Origin: Plectrocnemia conspersa
Lineage: Eukaryota; Arthropoda; Insecta; Trichoptera; Polycentropodidae
Assembly: GCA_009617715.1 (NCBI GenBank)
Contig: VTFK01000004.1
Span: 1,054,001-1,118,000, forward strand
DNA: 64,000 nucleotides
Reading direction: 5' to 3'
The notes below the pieces were generated by a model that saw nothing but the letters and a program-made list of their open reading frames with translations, was not told the DNA's origin and did no database searches. Shown here in pieces: positions 1 through 13,061 of this stretch (positions are counted from its first letter, which is position 1; each line of letters begins with the position of its first letter). Made by a program: the position numbers and the translations under genes.

Positions 1-1690
1 TATAGTCATATTTGTTGAGCGTTAACCGCTTTGCAGTCCTCCATGATTATGCAAGTAAGATAAAATTTAAAAATTATTGACCATCTCCATCTTTTTACTT
101 CTGATTTTAAAAAACACATGAGTTTAACCCTTAGCTCAACCACTAATGCAGAAGCATAGATCTTAAGAGCAGTGAAAGCAGACTTTCCACTTCGATTGTT
201 AGATTTGCTTCAGTCACCTTAATTACTATGATACTTTGAAACAATTTAAATATTATACAACCCAAAGTCATATATACATATCTATCTATTACATACATTA
301 AAACATATGAAATAACAATTGTTTTATAATATTTATTTTAATTTTAAAGCATTAGTATCAAAGTTTCAATTTAGGTTTTCGGGTTTTAAGGCCAAAGGGG
401 TTCTTTGCCGTCAAAATAGACACCGGAAAAGATGCCAACAGTTTCATTTTATTATGTATTATTCAAAACAGAGACATAGTATCGAGTTGTATTTTGTAAA
501 ATAAGTGCTGGTGAAGAAGCAATGTCTTTTGAACGATCCGCTGATTCGATTTGCCACGGATGCTCTTTTAAAGGTACGCCGTTTCGAATATTTTCTAACC
601 GTCTACTTTCAAATCACATAATCATCTGCAGATGTCACATCTTTGATACTCTTGATTCGAAACAGTTCTGGTGAATCACAGATGCAGATATTAGTAAGTC
701 AATTGCATCGCTTCATTGTTCAATCAATGAAATATATTCACACCTTTAAGAAGGAGTAAATGACAATACCGGTTTTTATGTAGAATAGACGCATTGTGTA
801 ACCCCCATACTTATTGCACAGAAGAGTAGTTTTTTTCTGGTGCTTACGAGTAATTAATGTGTCTTTTAAATCTACGATTATTAGGCAATTGTGGTATTTT
901 TTATTCTTTGCTATTGTTTATTTATTTTTCATATTATATAAAAGGTCGTTTAAATGTCCTCAGAATTAATGGTATAGATGGTTAAACCATTTATAATAAT
1001 TAATTATGTTCATAATATGGCCCCAAACAATATGTACACAATTAAATAAATATGTACATATAAACAATATTTATAAATAGGGTAATTTATTTTATAAATT
1101 ATTATGAACCACTCGTAGATTAAATAATTGTTTTACCAACCTTTTGTATTAGAACAGAATATATACGTTGCTCGCTAGATTTGGTTCAGTTTTACCATAG
1201 CACTGAGTCGCCATGGAGTGGTTCGACCTTAAAAGTGATTTAAAACGTATATCAATCCAAATATATATTTATTAGACGTATATTTAAGGCAGGAATATCT
1301 ACCGTTGTAATTTTAACAATAATGTGGTAAAAAGCATATTGTTGCAATAGTATTATTTATATAAATATAATAAAATATGCTAATAAATATGTATTTATAA
1401 ATGTTAAAAAAAATATTTTAGGCAATCATAATTATTTTAGAATTTTTTGTTTTATTTTGTACACATTTTAAATTTATTAAATGTTAACTTTTTGATGATT
1501 TATTTATCCAATTTTTTAATATTATTTTTGTAGTAAGACTAGTCCGTTACAACGTATTAAATACTTTTAAAAAAGTATTAACCACCAGACTAAAAGTCGG
1601 TAAATCGGTGACATCAATATTATTTATTATAAATGATTATAGAGTAATTTAATTTATAATCAATAAATATCATTGCAGCTATTATCAGTT
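1..1690. other. A+T-rich stretch without a recognisable gene
   Basis: I see no coding region with family motifs here. A short frame around 505-575 ends in a plausible GT donor but is too small to call. The rest is low-complexity A+T-rich sequence. Confidence 0.5.
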
Positions 1691-1725
1691 TTTAATTATA
1701 GTGCATTTTTTATAAATAAAATTTG

Positions 1726-1840
1726 AGTTCCGTTTCAAGGGCTCGAACCCTCAACCTCAGAGCCACTAATCTGAGACGTTACGGACTGCACAATTCCGTC
1801 CTTAGCATATCTGACTATTAACTCAAAAGTTTAAATTAAT
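1726..1840 (-). repeat. tRNA-derived SINE-like fragment
   Basis: On the minus strand there is a perfect B-box, GGTTCGAGCCC, near 1740. About 35 bases upstream of it is a weaker A-box-like stretch (GTGCAGTCCGTAACG). A CTCAG/CTGAG stem between them resembles an anticodon arm. The acceptor ends do not pair, so this is not a working tRNA. On the plus strand, 1805-1832 holds a GACTATTAACTCAAAAG motif that recurs at about 38.95 kb next to another B-box-like site. The locus therefore looks like SINE or pseudo-tRNA debris, possibly two heads in opposite orientation. Confidence 0.35.
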
Positions 1841-2569
1841 ATTTTCAATTAAAAGTAAAAATATTATCATGTTATTTTAATCTATAGATAGATTTGCTAA
1901 GAAAAAAATATGTTTTCACAAAATTATTCTTTTACGTGTAATATGTTTTTCGCCTAAAAGACAATGATTATTTTATAATAATTGAAACAAAACAAAATAT
2001 CTTCATTTACTTTTCATTTAAATAAAATAATATTATCCACAATCTATTATTAGTCATTATTCACTCTTATAAATATTTTATTTTCTTATATATTTATACA
2101 ATATAAACATAATAAAAAATATAACACAACTTATAATATTTTTATTTCATTTAAATTGCAAACGCTAAAGCAAAATATGAAAACAATAAATCGTTTTTAA
2201 GCTATGTATAAGCTTCATAAATAAAATTTAGTTTTAAATTTTAAATAGCGGATTTATCCAAAACAATATAATCTTAATCCACAAACAATTAATAAGACTC
2301 ATATCAACATATGCTTGCTCGGTGTGGAGTAACACTATTTTTTTTATTGCAAGCTCAAATTTACCAAACAAAAATATAAATATTAAATAAATTGCCATCG
2401 ATATGCATGACTAAATTCAAGTTTTATTTTATTACTAAATAAATGATATTATTAAACATAAACCCAATAATATATTTGTAAACATATGTCTGAATATATA
2501 AATATGCTCTATTTTGACTAGTCAGAATATTGGATTTTCAGCAGTCTGCAAAATAAAACACGCGTAAGA

Positions 2570-2960
2570 TAAAATTTTATCTCATGCTCAATCCAACCAA
2601 ACTCGTCACGTTAATAATTATTTTTAACGGCGACATTCATCACGTTGTCCGATCCTCAAACTTTTAATTATTCATCCGTCCGAAAATTGTTTGATGTTTA
2701 ATTTCGGTCCGCTTAATTGACGTTAATGCTTGCAGTGCGTCCCGAAAGTCGTGTCGTGTCGAGATTTCATTACGGCAGTGGGGTCCGTAATGGCCGTCGA
2801 TTCCGTTTCGGCGTAAACACGACGCAGCAGCACGGTTACGGCGTTAAGGACGCCACGTAAATTATCACGTAGAAACAATCTACGTGACGGGAATGGTCCA
2901 CGGTCTGCGCCGCCTCTTATAATTGCTGAATAAGCTCGTTAGTTAAGAGATTTTTATTGG
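2570..2960. other. GC-richer island, possible conserved non-coding DNA
   Basis: Base composition rises sharply above the flanks, and CpG-containing words are frequent. All six frames are interrupted by stops. No transposon end or repeat partner is visible in the window. A regulatory or conserved non-coding element is the simplest reading, but this is inference from composition only. Confidence 0.3.
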
Positions 2961-5900
2961 CTTTTCAGCGGCTGGCGAACGGGATAGTTGTTCAACATAT
3001 GCTGTACTCTATTAATGTCTACGATCAATAAACGTAATTATCGTGAAAATAATTAAACTCTAAATATTAATAAGATATAACTCGAACTCAATGCTTGAAA
3101 TATAACTTGAATAAACCATCAATTAAATAAAGGCAAGTGAAAAGTCGTAGTCAAAGTAAATAAATAATTATTTATGAAAAAAACAGCAGATTAAAAAAAT
3201 GTATGGGGGCTTTCCTCAGAGTTGTCAGCGAAATTACATCGTGTTTTATTATTAATCAATAAGTTTTATATTTTTATCCTGTTTGAAATATAAAACACAT
3301 AGTAGCAAGAGCTGTTATTTTCTTTAAATTTAGGTAAAAATACGGTAGTCCGAAGTTCCTTTGAAATTTTAATCAAAGTAGATCGATCCGTTCTAATCCT
3401 TTTATTATTCGCGTCTATTATAATAAATCAACGATCATTCAGTTCTCTCTTCATTGAAAGAATATCAAGAAGTAAAAATGAGAAATCCCATTACTCGAGT
3501 AATAAAAAATATCGAGATACTAGACTACCTTAATGTACCTAAGTATACACTATATTTTATGGCACCGACAGTATAGATAGATTAAAATACACTACGCTAA
3601 TTAATTGAAGGCATTTGATTATGCCCCAAAACTGCCTTATACTTAACCACCGATCCCTTTCTACCGCGGACATTATATAAGATCCTCATAATTTTCAACT
3701 GCTACCTTATCTCAATAGTAATTAAAGTCTTCTTCACGACTAACATATATCATATAACGCTGCTGCCTTCATACCGCCAGTTAATTATCGCATATTCAAT
3801 CTTAATTTATTCACACAAGGCGTTCAGCCACACACATGTAAGATATTGTCAAAAACCACCACCCATACGATTAAATTACGTGCAATTTGATCGCGGGGCT
3901 TCTGAAATACCATGAAATTTAACGGAAGCGTTTATCTATTGGTGTTATTTATGCAAACATAAATAACATATTCTTCTTTTTATATCATTTTCTTATAATA
4001 ACAAAGGATTGTTTCTTAGAAGAAAACATGTACAGGGATTCTTAGTATTTTTTTATCAGAAATTCAAATATGATCAATATTTTTAATAAGACAACAGAAA
4101 TGCTGTGGTTTTTGATGCGGGGCACTTCAACGACAAAATTACGTTTCTAAATTTATTTGACATATAAGAAAATAAATCCGTAACATGTATCAAATATTTA
4201 TTATATTGTGAAAGGATTAATAATATTATAAAATAATTTTCATTTAAAGGAAGAGGGGAATAATACATCTAAATATTTATGAAAGTATATCTTAAATGCT
4301 TCTGAATGGAATTTACCTATTTTCTGTAGATTTGTTTATGTAATTAAATATACAAAATTAATTTTTGTAAAAAAAACATTGTTAAATTGAATTTATCAGG
4401 AAGAATCTAGGGTTTGTTATTTTTCAAAACTCGCTTAAAAAACTTTTTTATATATATTTTTAGACTAAATAAATAAATTTGGATACAAGCATATTATTTG
4501 TACAAAAAGATTTATTCAATTTTGTGAATCCAAGTCTTAATCGAGCTCTACATCAAAAATACGTGTTGAAACAAGTACATCTACCCTCTGCTATATTTTT
4601 TTATTTCATAAAATATTTCGATACAGGAGCTCGTATATACAAACAGATTCTAAAGATTATTATATCAAAAAAAAATACTGTGGGGAGCAACGACCAGACC
4701 ATTAGGTCAGAATTAAAGACTGTAAGAATAATCTTGTCGCATATCACGCGTTAAAAGCGCAATAAACAAAGTGTCACCAGTCTTTACTATAATTTCTTTG
4801 TTATGCTGAAAAGTGCATACATACTTTAGAATAAAAGAATGCGTGGAAATAGCGAAATGACAAATGCAAGGAAAGTGCGAAATACAGATGAAACTACACA
4901 AATTGAATTAAACTTTTAAATATCCGTATTTGCTTGTTGCGGTAAAAGTGGGAGAGAAAAGTATATACAAAACTGCAAATATTTTACTTTAATTTAAAAT
5001 TTTCTTTCGCTATCAACAATTCATCAAGAACTGATTACGCCCTATATCCTTAACGTGTGACACAGAGTTAATCACTGTGAAACACCACTCATCTACGTGG
5101 ACTAAGAAGACCGAAAAGGCAGCTGCTTCTCTCTTCACGTCAACACTGACATAAAAAATCTATGATTTAAGTAAATCTTCAGAAATTATTGTATTATAAT
5201 AAGCAGATAAAGCTACGATAACTTATATATACAATATATTTATATAAATTGTACGTAAATTTGCAAAATTTTGCACAAAAATAATAATTTATTATTAAGA
5301 AAAAACGTTAAAATAGTTTCTTGAAACAGAAAAAAAATATCAACTCCTGAATGCAATAAAAATAATAAAACTGCTCTATAGCTAGTTATTTTTTTATTTT
5401 AAGTATTTTTTTATTGTTAATAAAAGTGAGATTTAAAATCAATCAATGAGAATTTAAATTAATTCATAAATAGTTTTAGTTATTTTTACCAATGGTTATT
5501 TTGTTATATATTTAAAAAAAATATATAAATAATATTGTGTTTTTGTAGAAAATTAAAAATAGCTTTTAGAGCTGATTACTTGCAGAAATTATCTTTAATA
5601 TTTGATAAACAAATATGTAAAACTTTGATCTTAATTATTAAAAATTTGTTCTCATTTATTAAAAATTAGCAGCAATTTTAATTGTGCGCCTAATTTTATT
5701 TTATTTTTATTTACTATTCGAATTTTTTGTATTTTATTAAATTTATTTTTTAGTTATAGCTTTTATGAAACTTTTAAGGATATTATTTTTTTTAATATCT
5801 GTTATTCTTGCTAGGTATAAAAAAATTAATACCACTATTTCAGTAATATTTTATGTAATTTTTCGTATGTTTTTCTTTTCGTTTTTTCCATATTTAGAAA

Positions 5901-6028
5901 AAAAATTAAATTTATATTTAAAATATTAGTTCTTAATATATTTTAAATTTTAATATTAATTACTTCAGTATTTAACATTTTTATCAAAAGTTTTTTGTAG
6001 TTAATAATATTATTTTATTGAATATTTA
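2961..6028. other. A+T-rich stretch without a recognisable gene
   Basis: A 91-codon open frame at 4479-4754 (plus) matches nothing I recognise and has A+T-driven codon content. Long A/T tracts dominate 5160-6020. No feature is supported. Confidence 0.45.
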
Positions 6029-7161
6029 TTAACCCTTGTGCTCGTAAGTCGACAATATGTCGACAAAACTTTGAATGCATTTATTGGCTTTGTGTTAAAG
6101 CTAATTTTGCCAATTTAAATTTATTAATGGTAAACACATTTTAGTAATATTGAATTTTTAACTTATGCAAATAACTCAATAATCTTACATTTACGAGTGT
6201 AAGTTTATTGTGAAAATTTTCATCGGAACATGGACGTTCTGTGTCGTATTAAGACCGAGGTGCATAACGCTATACTTGACAGTTTTACTGTGTCAATTAT
6301 TGCTCTTAAACTGATTTTTTCCTTCAAATGGTATTTATATTTTTATGATATGGGATGAAACGGGATCATGTGCTCTAATTGTGCATAATTGTTACTTATT
6401 ATTGTGTGTCTATTATGAAATAAAAAGATTAGAAAATCAAGTAGGAGGGAAAAAAAGAGCGAGATGCAAGCAGGGCTCGTTATTTCGCTCGCACTATTAA
6501 AATCAGCGATTGACAACTATCGACCTGGGTATCGAAATTTTAAGCGGCGACTCAAATAATAATATCAGTCTCTAAACATTTCATGTATTTCCGAGCTAGT
6601 AAATTACTAAATTATGTAAAACAGAATTAGTAATTTGTGTTTTAATTATTTATAAATACATATATTGACTTACTTTAAAAATTATCCATACAATTACGAA
6701 TGAGGATATAATAATGGAATTTGAAATTAACCGTGAAATTATTAGGCTGGTTTCACACGTGCCGGATGGATTCACCCGGCAGCAAATTTAGACTGTCATA
6801 TGACTAAAACCAAGTGTAGTTGTATGCGTGCGTATTTGTACGGCTCGGCGTCGGTGCTGCCCCCAAGTGTCGATCGAGTGTACTGTCGTTTGTAACGGTC
6901 GTTTACGCGTGGGCGTCATTTACAACGCGGGGGTTGCTCAATAAACAAGTGTTTTAACTACGTCGAGGTTGACGCTAAAACTTTTCAAAGACGAACGAGG
7001 AAGCGGAGCACTGGATAAAAGAATACAGTGCGAGTGCGTTATCCAGAACAAGTTGGAATTGTAAACATATGAAAAAAAAACCCACACGATATATTTCACA
7101 GTAAGTACTCTAATTCAACTAATAATATAAATAACAGTTGTTATATAGATAATTATTGTAG

Positions 7162-8510
7162 CATTAGGAATGTATGTCATCATTCCCAAGGCTGGAAACT
7201 TGACCCTTCGAAAAGAAAGCATGGTAAATCAAAAAATTTCTTTTGCAAAGCTGAACTGGACGTTCTTGTCAAGAAGGTCACTTATGACACAATGAGGCGT
7301 GATAAATATCTGAAGGTAATTTCAATATGTTTTTTCCTTTTGATATATAATTCATATTTATACATACATATTTGATATGAATTCTGTTTAAATTTTAAGG
7401 ATGGATATCAAACAATAATACAATTATCAGAGACCATAGTCACCCTATAATAAACGCAGAGACGTTATCCTGTTTGCCTCCATCTGAAGAGATCAAAAAT
7501 AAGTTTTATGCTTATTTTGATATGGGATTAAAGGTTTGCGGGGCTATGAGACATCACGAAGCTCGACTACTTTTAGAATACGATAATTGTTAATAACCCA
7601 AAAATGCATACTATTCTATATTAAAGGCAAAAATGGAGAGATTATACTTTGGGTCCACGTAACGACTGTCTCCAGGTAATTTATATTGAAAATAAATATG
7701 TTCGCAATGTTTCTATCAATTACTATGTATTTATTAATTACAGATTTTAAAAGAGAAGATACCACTACTCAAATATAATCAATCACCGTTTGCTCTTGTT
7801 ATTGTAACGCCAATGATGAAAAGAGCTCATTCTCTGCCTTTGACTAACGATATTGTGTTCATAGACAGCACTTCCATTCAATTACTTTTATTTTAACGGC
7901 ATGCAGCATTGGAGCTGTTCCTCTAGGCGTTCTAATAACGAAAGGGCAAACACAATCTGAATATCAGGCTGGATTTCAGTTGTTTAATTCTGTTGTAGGT
8001 ATCACGCCATAAATTGTCATGACTGACTTTGAATTTTTGACTAAAATTTCAGCTAGTAGCATTAATATTGCTCCATGTGACATATCCATTGTTGATGGGG
8101 ATTTTAAATTAAATGGAAATAAAGAATTAATTTCAATTGATAATAACTTAAATGTAGACGATATTTTTTTTATCTTAAAAAAGATTGTATTGCATTAACG
8201 GGGGAGATATTTGATCCTGATTTGGGTAAATAACTTCAAGGATGCTTTTAAAGTAACGTTTAAAAAAGTAACTGCTGTAAAAGTAACATAAAAATAGAAT
8301 TAAACGTAATTCTGGTGCAAAAATTAAAGTTCAACCGACGGCCATTAGTAGGTGAAGGATAGGTATAACCAGGAGCAACTTGGTTGTACCTTCTGGTCGC
8401 CCAGCACTTTCAAATAAATTAAAAATAAAACGTTTAAATCGGTTGCATAATTTAAGTTAAATTAAAAATAATAAGCCTAATGGAAAGTCACACGGAGCAG
8501 CACATTAATG
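7162..8510 (+). pseudogene. Broken MULE (MuDR-type) transposase gene
   Basis: Conceptual translation gives, in order, a WRPY/FLYWCH-like start (SQGWKLDPSKRKHG, CKAELDVLVKKVTYDTMRR), a histidine motif DHSHPIINAETLSCLPP, the segment FALVIVTPMMKRAHSLPL, a first catalytic Asp context VFIDST, KGQTQSEYQAGFQLFNSVVG, a second Asp context VMTDF, and a C-terminal VQPTAIS..SGRPALSNK tail with PNGKSH. This order matches MULE transposases known from insects. Two introns have GT-AG borders, 7316-7399 and 7676-7743; a third may end at 7161. In-frame stops near 7590 and 7900, several frameshifts and a missing third catalytic region show it is dead. The assignment comes from motif memory, not a search. Confidence 0.6.
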
Positions 8511-8840
8511 TATGCATTTTTTTATGTCCTATCATTATCATTTTCCTTTGCTGATACTTTCTGATAATTACTGTAGAATCAGCGGATAAAATAAAAAAAA
8601 AAACTGAACAATTCTTTGATTTGTCTTACACTATCCTTATATTTCATCAATTATCTTTACAGTCATTAGCGGTAAGTACATGTAGCAAAAAATAAGGAGA
8701 TGCTACATTTGTCAGAAACTGAACTATAAATATAGATTACAATGTAAGTATTGAAAAGAAATAATTCTCAAAATATATGTATTAAATTCATTGAATAAAT
8801 TTATAACGAATGAATTGATTCATATATGTACACCATAAAC

Positions 8841-8880
8841 CAGGGCTGTGGAGTCGGAGACGTGACATTTTAAACGGAGT
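8841..8880 (+). mobile_element. hAT-like terminus inside the MULE
   Basis: CAGGGCTGTGGAGTCGGAG begins at 8841. I recognise this as the end of a hAT-type element widespread in invertebrate genomes. No matching opposite end is found nearby, so it is a fragment. Confidence 0.3.
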
Positions 8881-10239
8881 CTTTGGAATACATTATGTGG
8901 GGCAGTTTTTCGGAAGCGGTGTTATTAAAGTTGCTCACTTATAACAATGCTTAGGCGCTTAAAATAAAAAATGAAATAACCTTTTTTACTGTGCGTTGAT
9001 TAAAAATATTTATATGGGTCGAAAAGAGCCGAAGGACTAAACAATATAGTCGATTTGAGAGCCAGATGAATGTTAATGAAAACATGAACTTGTACTTGAT
9101 AAGTTACGGAGGTAATAGAATATTTTTATAGTAGATGGTACTTTCTGCACAAAAGATAAAGGTTGACTTAAAATAAATTAAACAGAGACTATTAAAATAA
9201 ATTAAACAGAGTTCCCACTATGCATGGTGCATGGTACGTTCGTTTAATCGCCACCAAATAAGTGAAGTTTCTTAATTATTCTAATTTTGACGTATTTTTG
9301 TATTACGTGTGTGCATTTATTTACATTATTTTGGTGGCACAGGTTGGACTGGATCCCACATATCCTGTAAGAAATGAAGGAGACAATCGGAGGAAAGAAA
9401 ACATTGTTTAGAATTGAAGACGAGAAGACTGACTAAAATTTTGACGTTGCACTTGATCGACACTTGGAGGCAGCACCTAAACACCACCGACGCCGAGCCG
9501 TACGCATGCATCAACTACACTTGGCTTTAGTCATATGCCAGTCTAAATCTGCGACTGGTTTCACCGTGCCGGATGGATTCACCCGGCACCTGGCCGGCGT
9601 CATGTAGTGGGGATGGTGTTGTATAGGCTAGTGTTCCGACAATTTTTACATATATTTATGCATGGCCGAATAAAAATGTGTTATGGCCGTGCGTGGGTTT
9701 TTCTGTGTGAAAATTACCTGAAGACTCTTCTAAACTCTGATAATAAAACATTTCTATAGTTCGAGGCGTTTAATTCCGTCGAGAGACGGTGGTCCTTCGA
9801 GAAGAAAAGACGGCCATCTCCAAAGGGGAGAGGTCGCAACAGCTAGTACCTACCATTTCAGACGTGCCGGACGAATCCATCCGGCGCCGGCCCGACGCTG
9901 CCCATACGACACCACCCCCACTACAGCGAGCCGGCCCGGTACCGGGCAAATCCATCCGGCACGTGTGAAACCAGCCTAATAGTAGTAAGAATGATATCTA
10001 ACCACTTAAAATAATATGGATTTTGCCAATGTTTGATGCAAAAAATGAATACGAATCTGATTTTAATCTTAAATAATATGTCAATTGGTATGGCGCGCCA
10101 AGTAAACATTAAAAAAAAATATTTTGTAAAGAGATTAATTAAAACATGTTTTATTTAATTTTTATTTATTAAAAGTCCTGGAATTAAATACGAGCTGGCA
10201 CTATTCCAACAAAAAAGAAATACGACTGCAAAGGGTTAA

Positions 10240-11400
10240 TGTATAATATCAATAATCATTATTTTATTGACGGTGCTAAATAATATATAAAAATATTACC
10301 TGAACTTTATAATTAATAAATAAATCATGTTACTTAAAATAAATATTTACATAAAATTATTTTAAAATATAATTAATTACAATTATTTGTATAAACTTCG
10401 TATAATGAAAACATTTAATCAGAATAATTATATTTTTTATGAATTTATTTTTCATTAGAAATATCTTATATGTATTATTTTTATGAGCGAATTTATTTTA
10501 TCATCTCACGTTCCAGCACATTTTTATGCTTAAGGTAAAACATGAATAAATATTAAATTAATTATCCTAAAAGGAGAAATATATATTAATTTTAATTGAC
10601 TTTTATTTTTTATTAGACGTAATTTACATGAGTTTGACAATCCAATCAATTTTTAATTAGGAAAAATATTTGAATTTAATTAAAATATATTACTTAAAAA
10701 TATAAAATTTCAATAATATCGACTAAAAATAATATTGCCTCAAGAACTATATTATTTTAATTCGAGCAAAGAAAATAAATAAACTAAAGGTGGTAGCAAA
10801 ACAATCATAATAATATTGATGCTGTTATTACAAACTAAATTACATTTTTTTTTACATTAAATATATTATCAAGAGTTTTATTATTTTATTATTATTATTT
10901 TATTGTTATAATTGAATAATACTTATATAAAGTTCATAATGAAATTTTATTACCAAAAATTGATACATAATTATTTTTAATTAAATTTATATATACATAT
11001 AAATTTAACATGTGTTATTTGATGTAGAATTGTAATTCAATCATAACAAAAATACAATTTACCTTAACGTAACAATATAGGTTTTTTGCGGCTCACAACA
11101 CAAAATCATAATAATCAATTTTTTTTGGATTTTGGGAAATTAGCAAATTAGAATCAGGACTATTAGGATCCATTATTCATCCATAAGTACCGCCAAAAAA
11201 CTACTCTCGCTAGATAATATATTTTATCCTGCGCATAATACTATTGTTCTTCTAACCTCGGTTGCTAATCGCCGGTGTGAACATCTGAAAATTTTGTAAA
11301 AATATTATATATTTCCCCTATATGTGTGAAATATTATAGCATTAAAAATATAAAAAGACCTTTTTAAAACATATATTCGTACATACATACATATATATAT
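10240..11400. other. A+T-rich stretch without a recognisable gene
   Basis: Very A+T-rich, with short simple tracts and an ATAC/AT microsatellite at about 11380-11400. Nothing coding is seen. Confidence 0.5.
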
Positions 11401-11772
11401 AGCGTCACAAATGAGCGCGGACAAATAAGCGTGCGTCAAAAGAGCGATGCTTTATAAGCGCTGCGTCATAAGAGCGTTTACCAAAGTAGCGCTATAGCAA
11501 AATAGCGTACGTCAAATGCGCAAATAGTCATAAGAGCGCTTGTCAAAAAAGAGTACAAAAATACTTTAGAAAATAAACTAATGAATATTTTAGGAATTAG
11601 GTATACAAAATATAAGTTAATCGTGAGAAATTTACAAAGGCGGTAAAATTAGTATTTAATGTGCCAGAGCGTATTGACGATTAAAATGATTAGCCAATGC
11701 AAACATTATTATTTATTAATTAGTATGTACATAATAATAAAAAATGGCTCGAAAGAATGGCTCCCCATACCC
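11401..11772 (+). repeat. 390-bp repeat with a ~15-bp AGCG array, copy A
   Basis: At 11401-11552 the word AGCG recurs about ten times at 13-16-bp spacing, with a consensus close to AGCGNNNGTCAAAAG. A non-repetitive tail follows and ends at CTCCCCATACCC. Copy B at 16841-17211 matches in the opposite orientation along its whole length with many substitutions, so both the array and the tail belong to one element. The array resembles a cluster of binding sites at the end of a DNA transposon, but the family is unknown to me. Confidence 0.5.
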
Positions 11773-11904
11773 GTACATACGATATACATATATTTTGTAC
11801 TAAACTGAAACGCTGATTTTGAATTTATCATTAAACTTGTTCTATAATGCTTCATTATATTGACAAATAATTATCGACTCGACTTGCAATGAATGCGTAT
11901 AGTT

Positions 11905-12055
11905 ATAGGCCAGGTATATGGCCCGCCAGACGTTTTTTCATTTATTTTGGACAACTATACTTTTTCGTGAATGGCAAAAACAAGCGCAATATAAATTTTA
12001 AGCGCAAAGTATAAGATAAATAAAATCATTTGAAAATAAATGTGATTGCAAAGGG
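11905..12055. mobile_element. piggyBac-like right-end fragment
   Basis: The sequence ends GATTGCAAAGGG followed by TTAA (12056-12059), the same terminal words as the right end of the copy finishing at 10235. Upstream similarity fades within about 40 bases, and no partner left end is identified. Confidence 0.3.
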
Positions 12056-12340
12056 TTAAAACAATAATTTTGCTGAATTCATTTTAATCATATTGAATAT
12101 TTATCAAAAAAAGAGTTACCTATAATTTTTTAAAAACATAATTGTAACCCTTTACAAAAAAATATTAATCTGTCTAATATTCTAATATATTGTCCGGTTT
12201 CTTGGTATGGCCTATTCACCTGGTTATCGGTAGCATATTATTTTCCCCTCATCTTACATATTTGCTAAACTCCAAATAAAATCTATTCGGCGGCACGCAC
12301 ATTGAAAAACTGTTATGTATAAATTAAATTGTCATTTCAA

Positions 12341-12984
12341 AATGTCGTAAATTTGGCACATATAAATTAGATTTAAATAATATTTTTCTTATAAATAAAC
12401 TTGAAATCATCGACATTATACTTTTAGAAAGTCAACATAACAACACAACAACTAATAAATATTAAAAATAAACAAACTATTAAAAATTAACAAACAACTT
12501 GCATTAAAATAATTGGAATTAGAGATAAATATTTTAAAAATAGACAAATTGTCAACTTTCGATAATTTTTTTTTTTTTTTGTAATCTGAGATGCACGACA
12601 TTTTAATCGTTATGGTTTATATGAACATAACACGAAGCATAACCTTGAACTCGTTTGCACTTGTTTACGCATCTCGAAATATTTAAAAAAAATTCAGTAG
12701 CTATATGACATTCGTCATTAACGGTCGTGTTACATTTTTGTCGAATGAGTGTTTTCGTTTATAATAATATCCCTTTCGATGTTCTTAATTATAAAGTGAT
12801 AGTGTAATTTAGTGTATGTGTTAGAATTAAGCAGTGTATAATTCAAATTAGTGTAGTGTTTATAATAGTGTATAGTTGCACCGGCGCGGCGCGTGGCGCT
12901 GGCGTCATTACCGACGCCGCGCCGATGCGCCCCCACTACCCCCACTACCCCACCCGTCACGCCGAAGGACAAGGTAATGTCTTT
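12341..12984. repeat. Tandem duplication, unit 1 (with GC-rich insert)
   Basis: This unit matches 13062-13459 in order: a GGCACATATAAAT start, ATCATCGACATTATAC, GTAATCTGAGATGCACGACA, CCTTGAACTCGTTTGCACTT, AGTGATAGTGTAATTTAGTG and a GACAAGGTAATGTCTTT end. At about 12866-12968 it holds a very GC-rich block absent from unit 2, with a GGCGCGGCG/CGCCGCGCC inverted pair and CCCCCACTA repeats. The conserved end resembles an exon followed by a GT donor (AAG|GTAATG), so a duplicated 5' untranslated or promoter-type module is one possibility. No protein is evident. Confidence 0.6.
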
Positions 12985-13061
12985 GTAATTTTGTGTGTCT
13001 TATAATCGAAATGTAATAAAAATATATTTTTTTTTCACTATTTTCGACGGAAGAACATGAT

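Larger units (their letters stand above)
6782..9552 (+). mobile_element. Mutator-like (MULE) element with long inverted arms
   Basis: The arm at 6782-6855 is inversely repeated at 9487-9552: both carry TTTAGACTG, TATGACTAAA, CAAGTGTAGTTG and a GGCTCGGCGTCGGTG core. Long subterminal inverted arms suit MULEs, and the enclosed pseudogene at 7162-8510 is MULE-like. The arms have diverged by several substitutions and indels. No 8-9-bp target duplication can be read, because the flanking MITE end is itself duplicated on the right. Confidence 0.45.
6741..9980. mobile_element. MITE-like element with perfect 32-bp inverted ends, holding a MULE
   Basis: The ends at 6741-6772 and 9949-9980 are perfect 32-bp inverted repeats starting ATTAGGCTGGTTTCACAC. 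A third, partial copy of the same end lies internally at 9555-9590, just after the MULE right arm. The segment 9555-9980 therefore looks like most of a 430-bp MITE, with 6741-6780 as its separated end. The interior at 9855-9960 is GC-rich with short inverted words. No clear target-site duplication is seen. The superfamily is uncertain. Confidence 0.5.
6033..10235. mobile_element. piggyBac-like nonautonomous repeat, copy 1, split by a nested insertion
   Basis: The left end is TTAA (6029-6032) followed by CCCTTGTGCTCGTAAG. The right end is GCAAAGGG followed by TTAA (10236-10239). A TTAA target with CCC/GGG termini is the piggyBac superfamily signature. The body is interrupted from 6741 to 9980 by a MITE and MULE insertion. 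Its sequence at 6033-6660 and at 10028-10090 aligns by eye with the uninterrupted paralogous copy at 13473-13960. No piggyBac transposase frame is visible, so this is a nonautonomous element of roughly 1 kb without the insertion. Confidence 0.45.

Noticed and set aside
4479..4754. 91-codon open frame as a gene
   Set aside because: No recognisable motif and composition explained by A+T richness.
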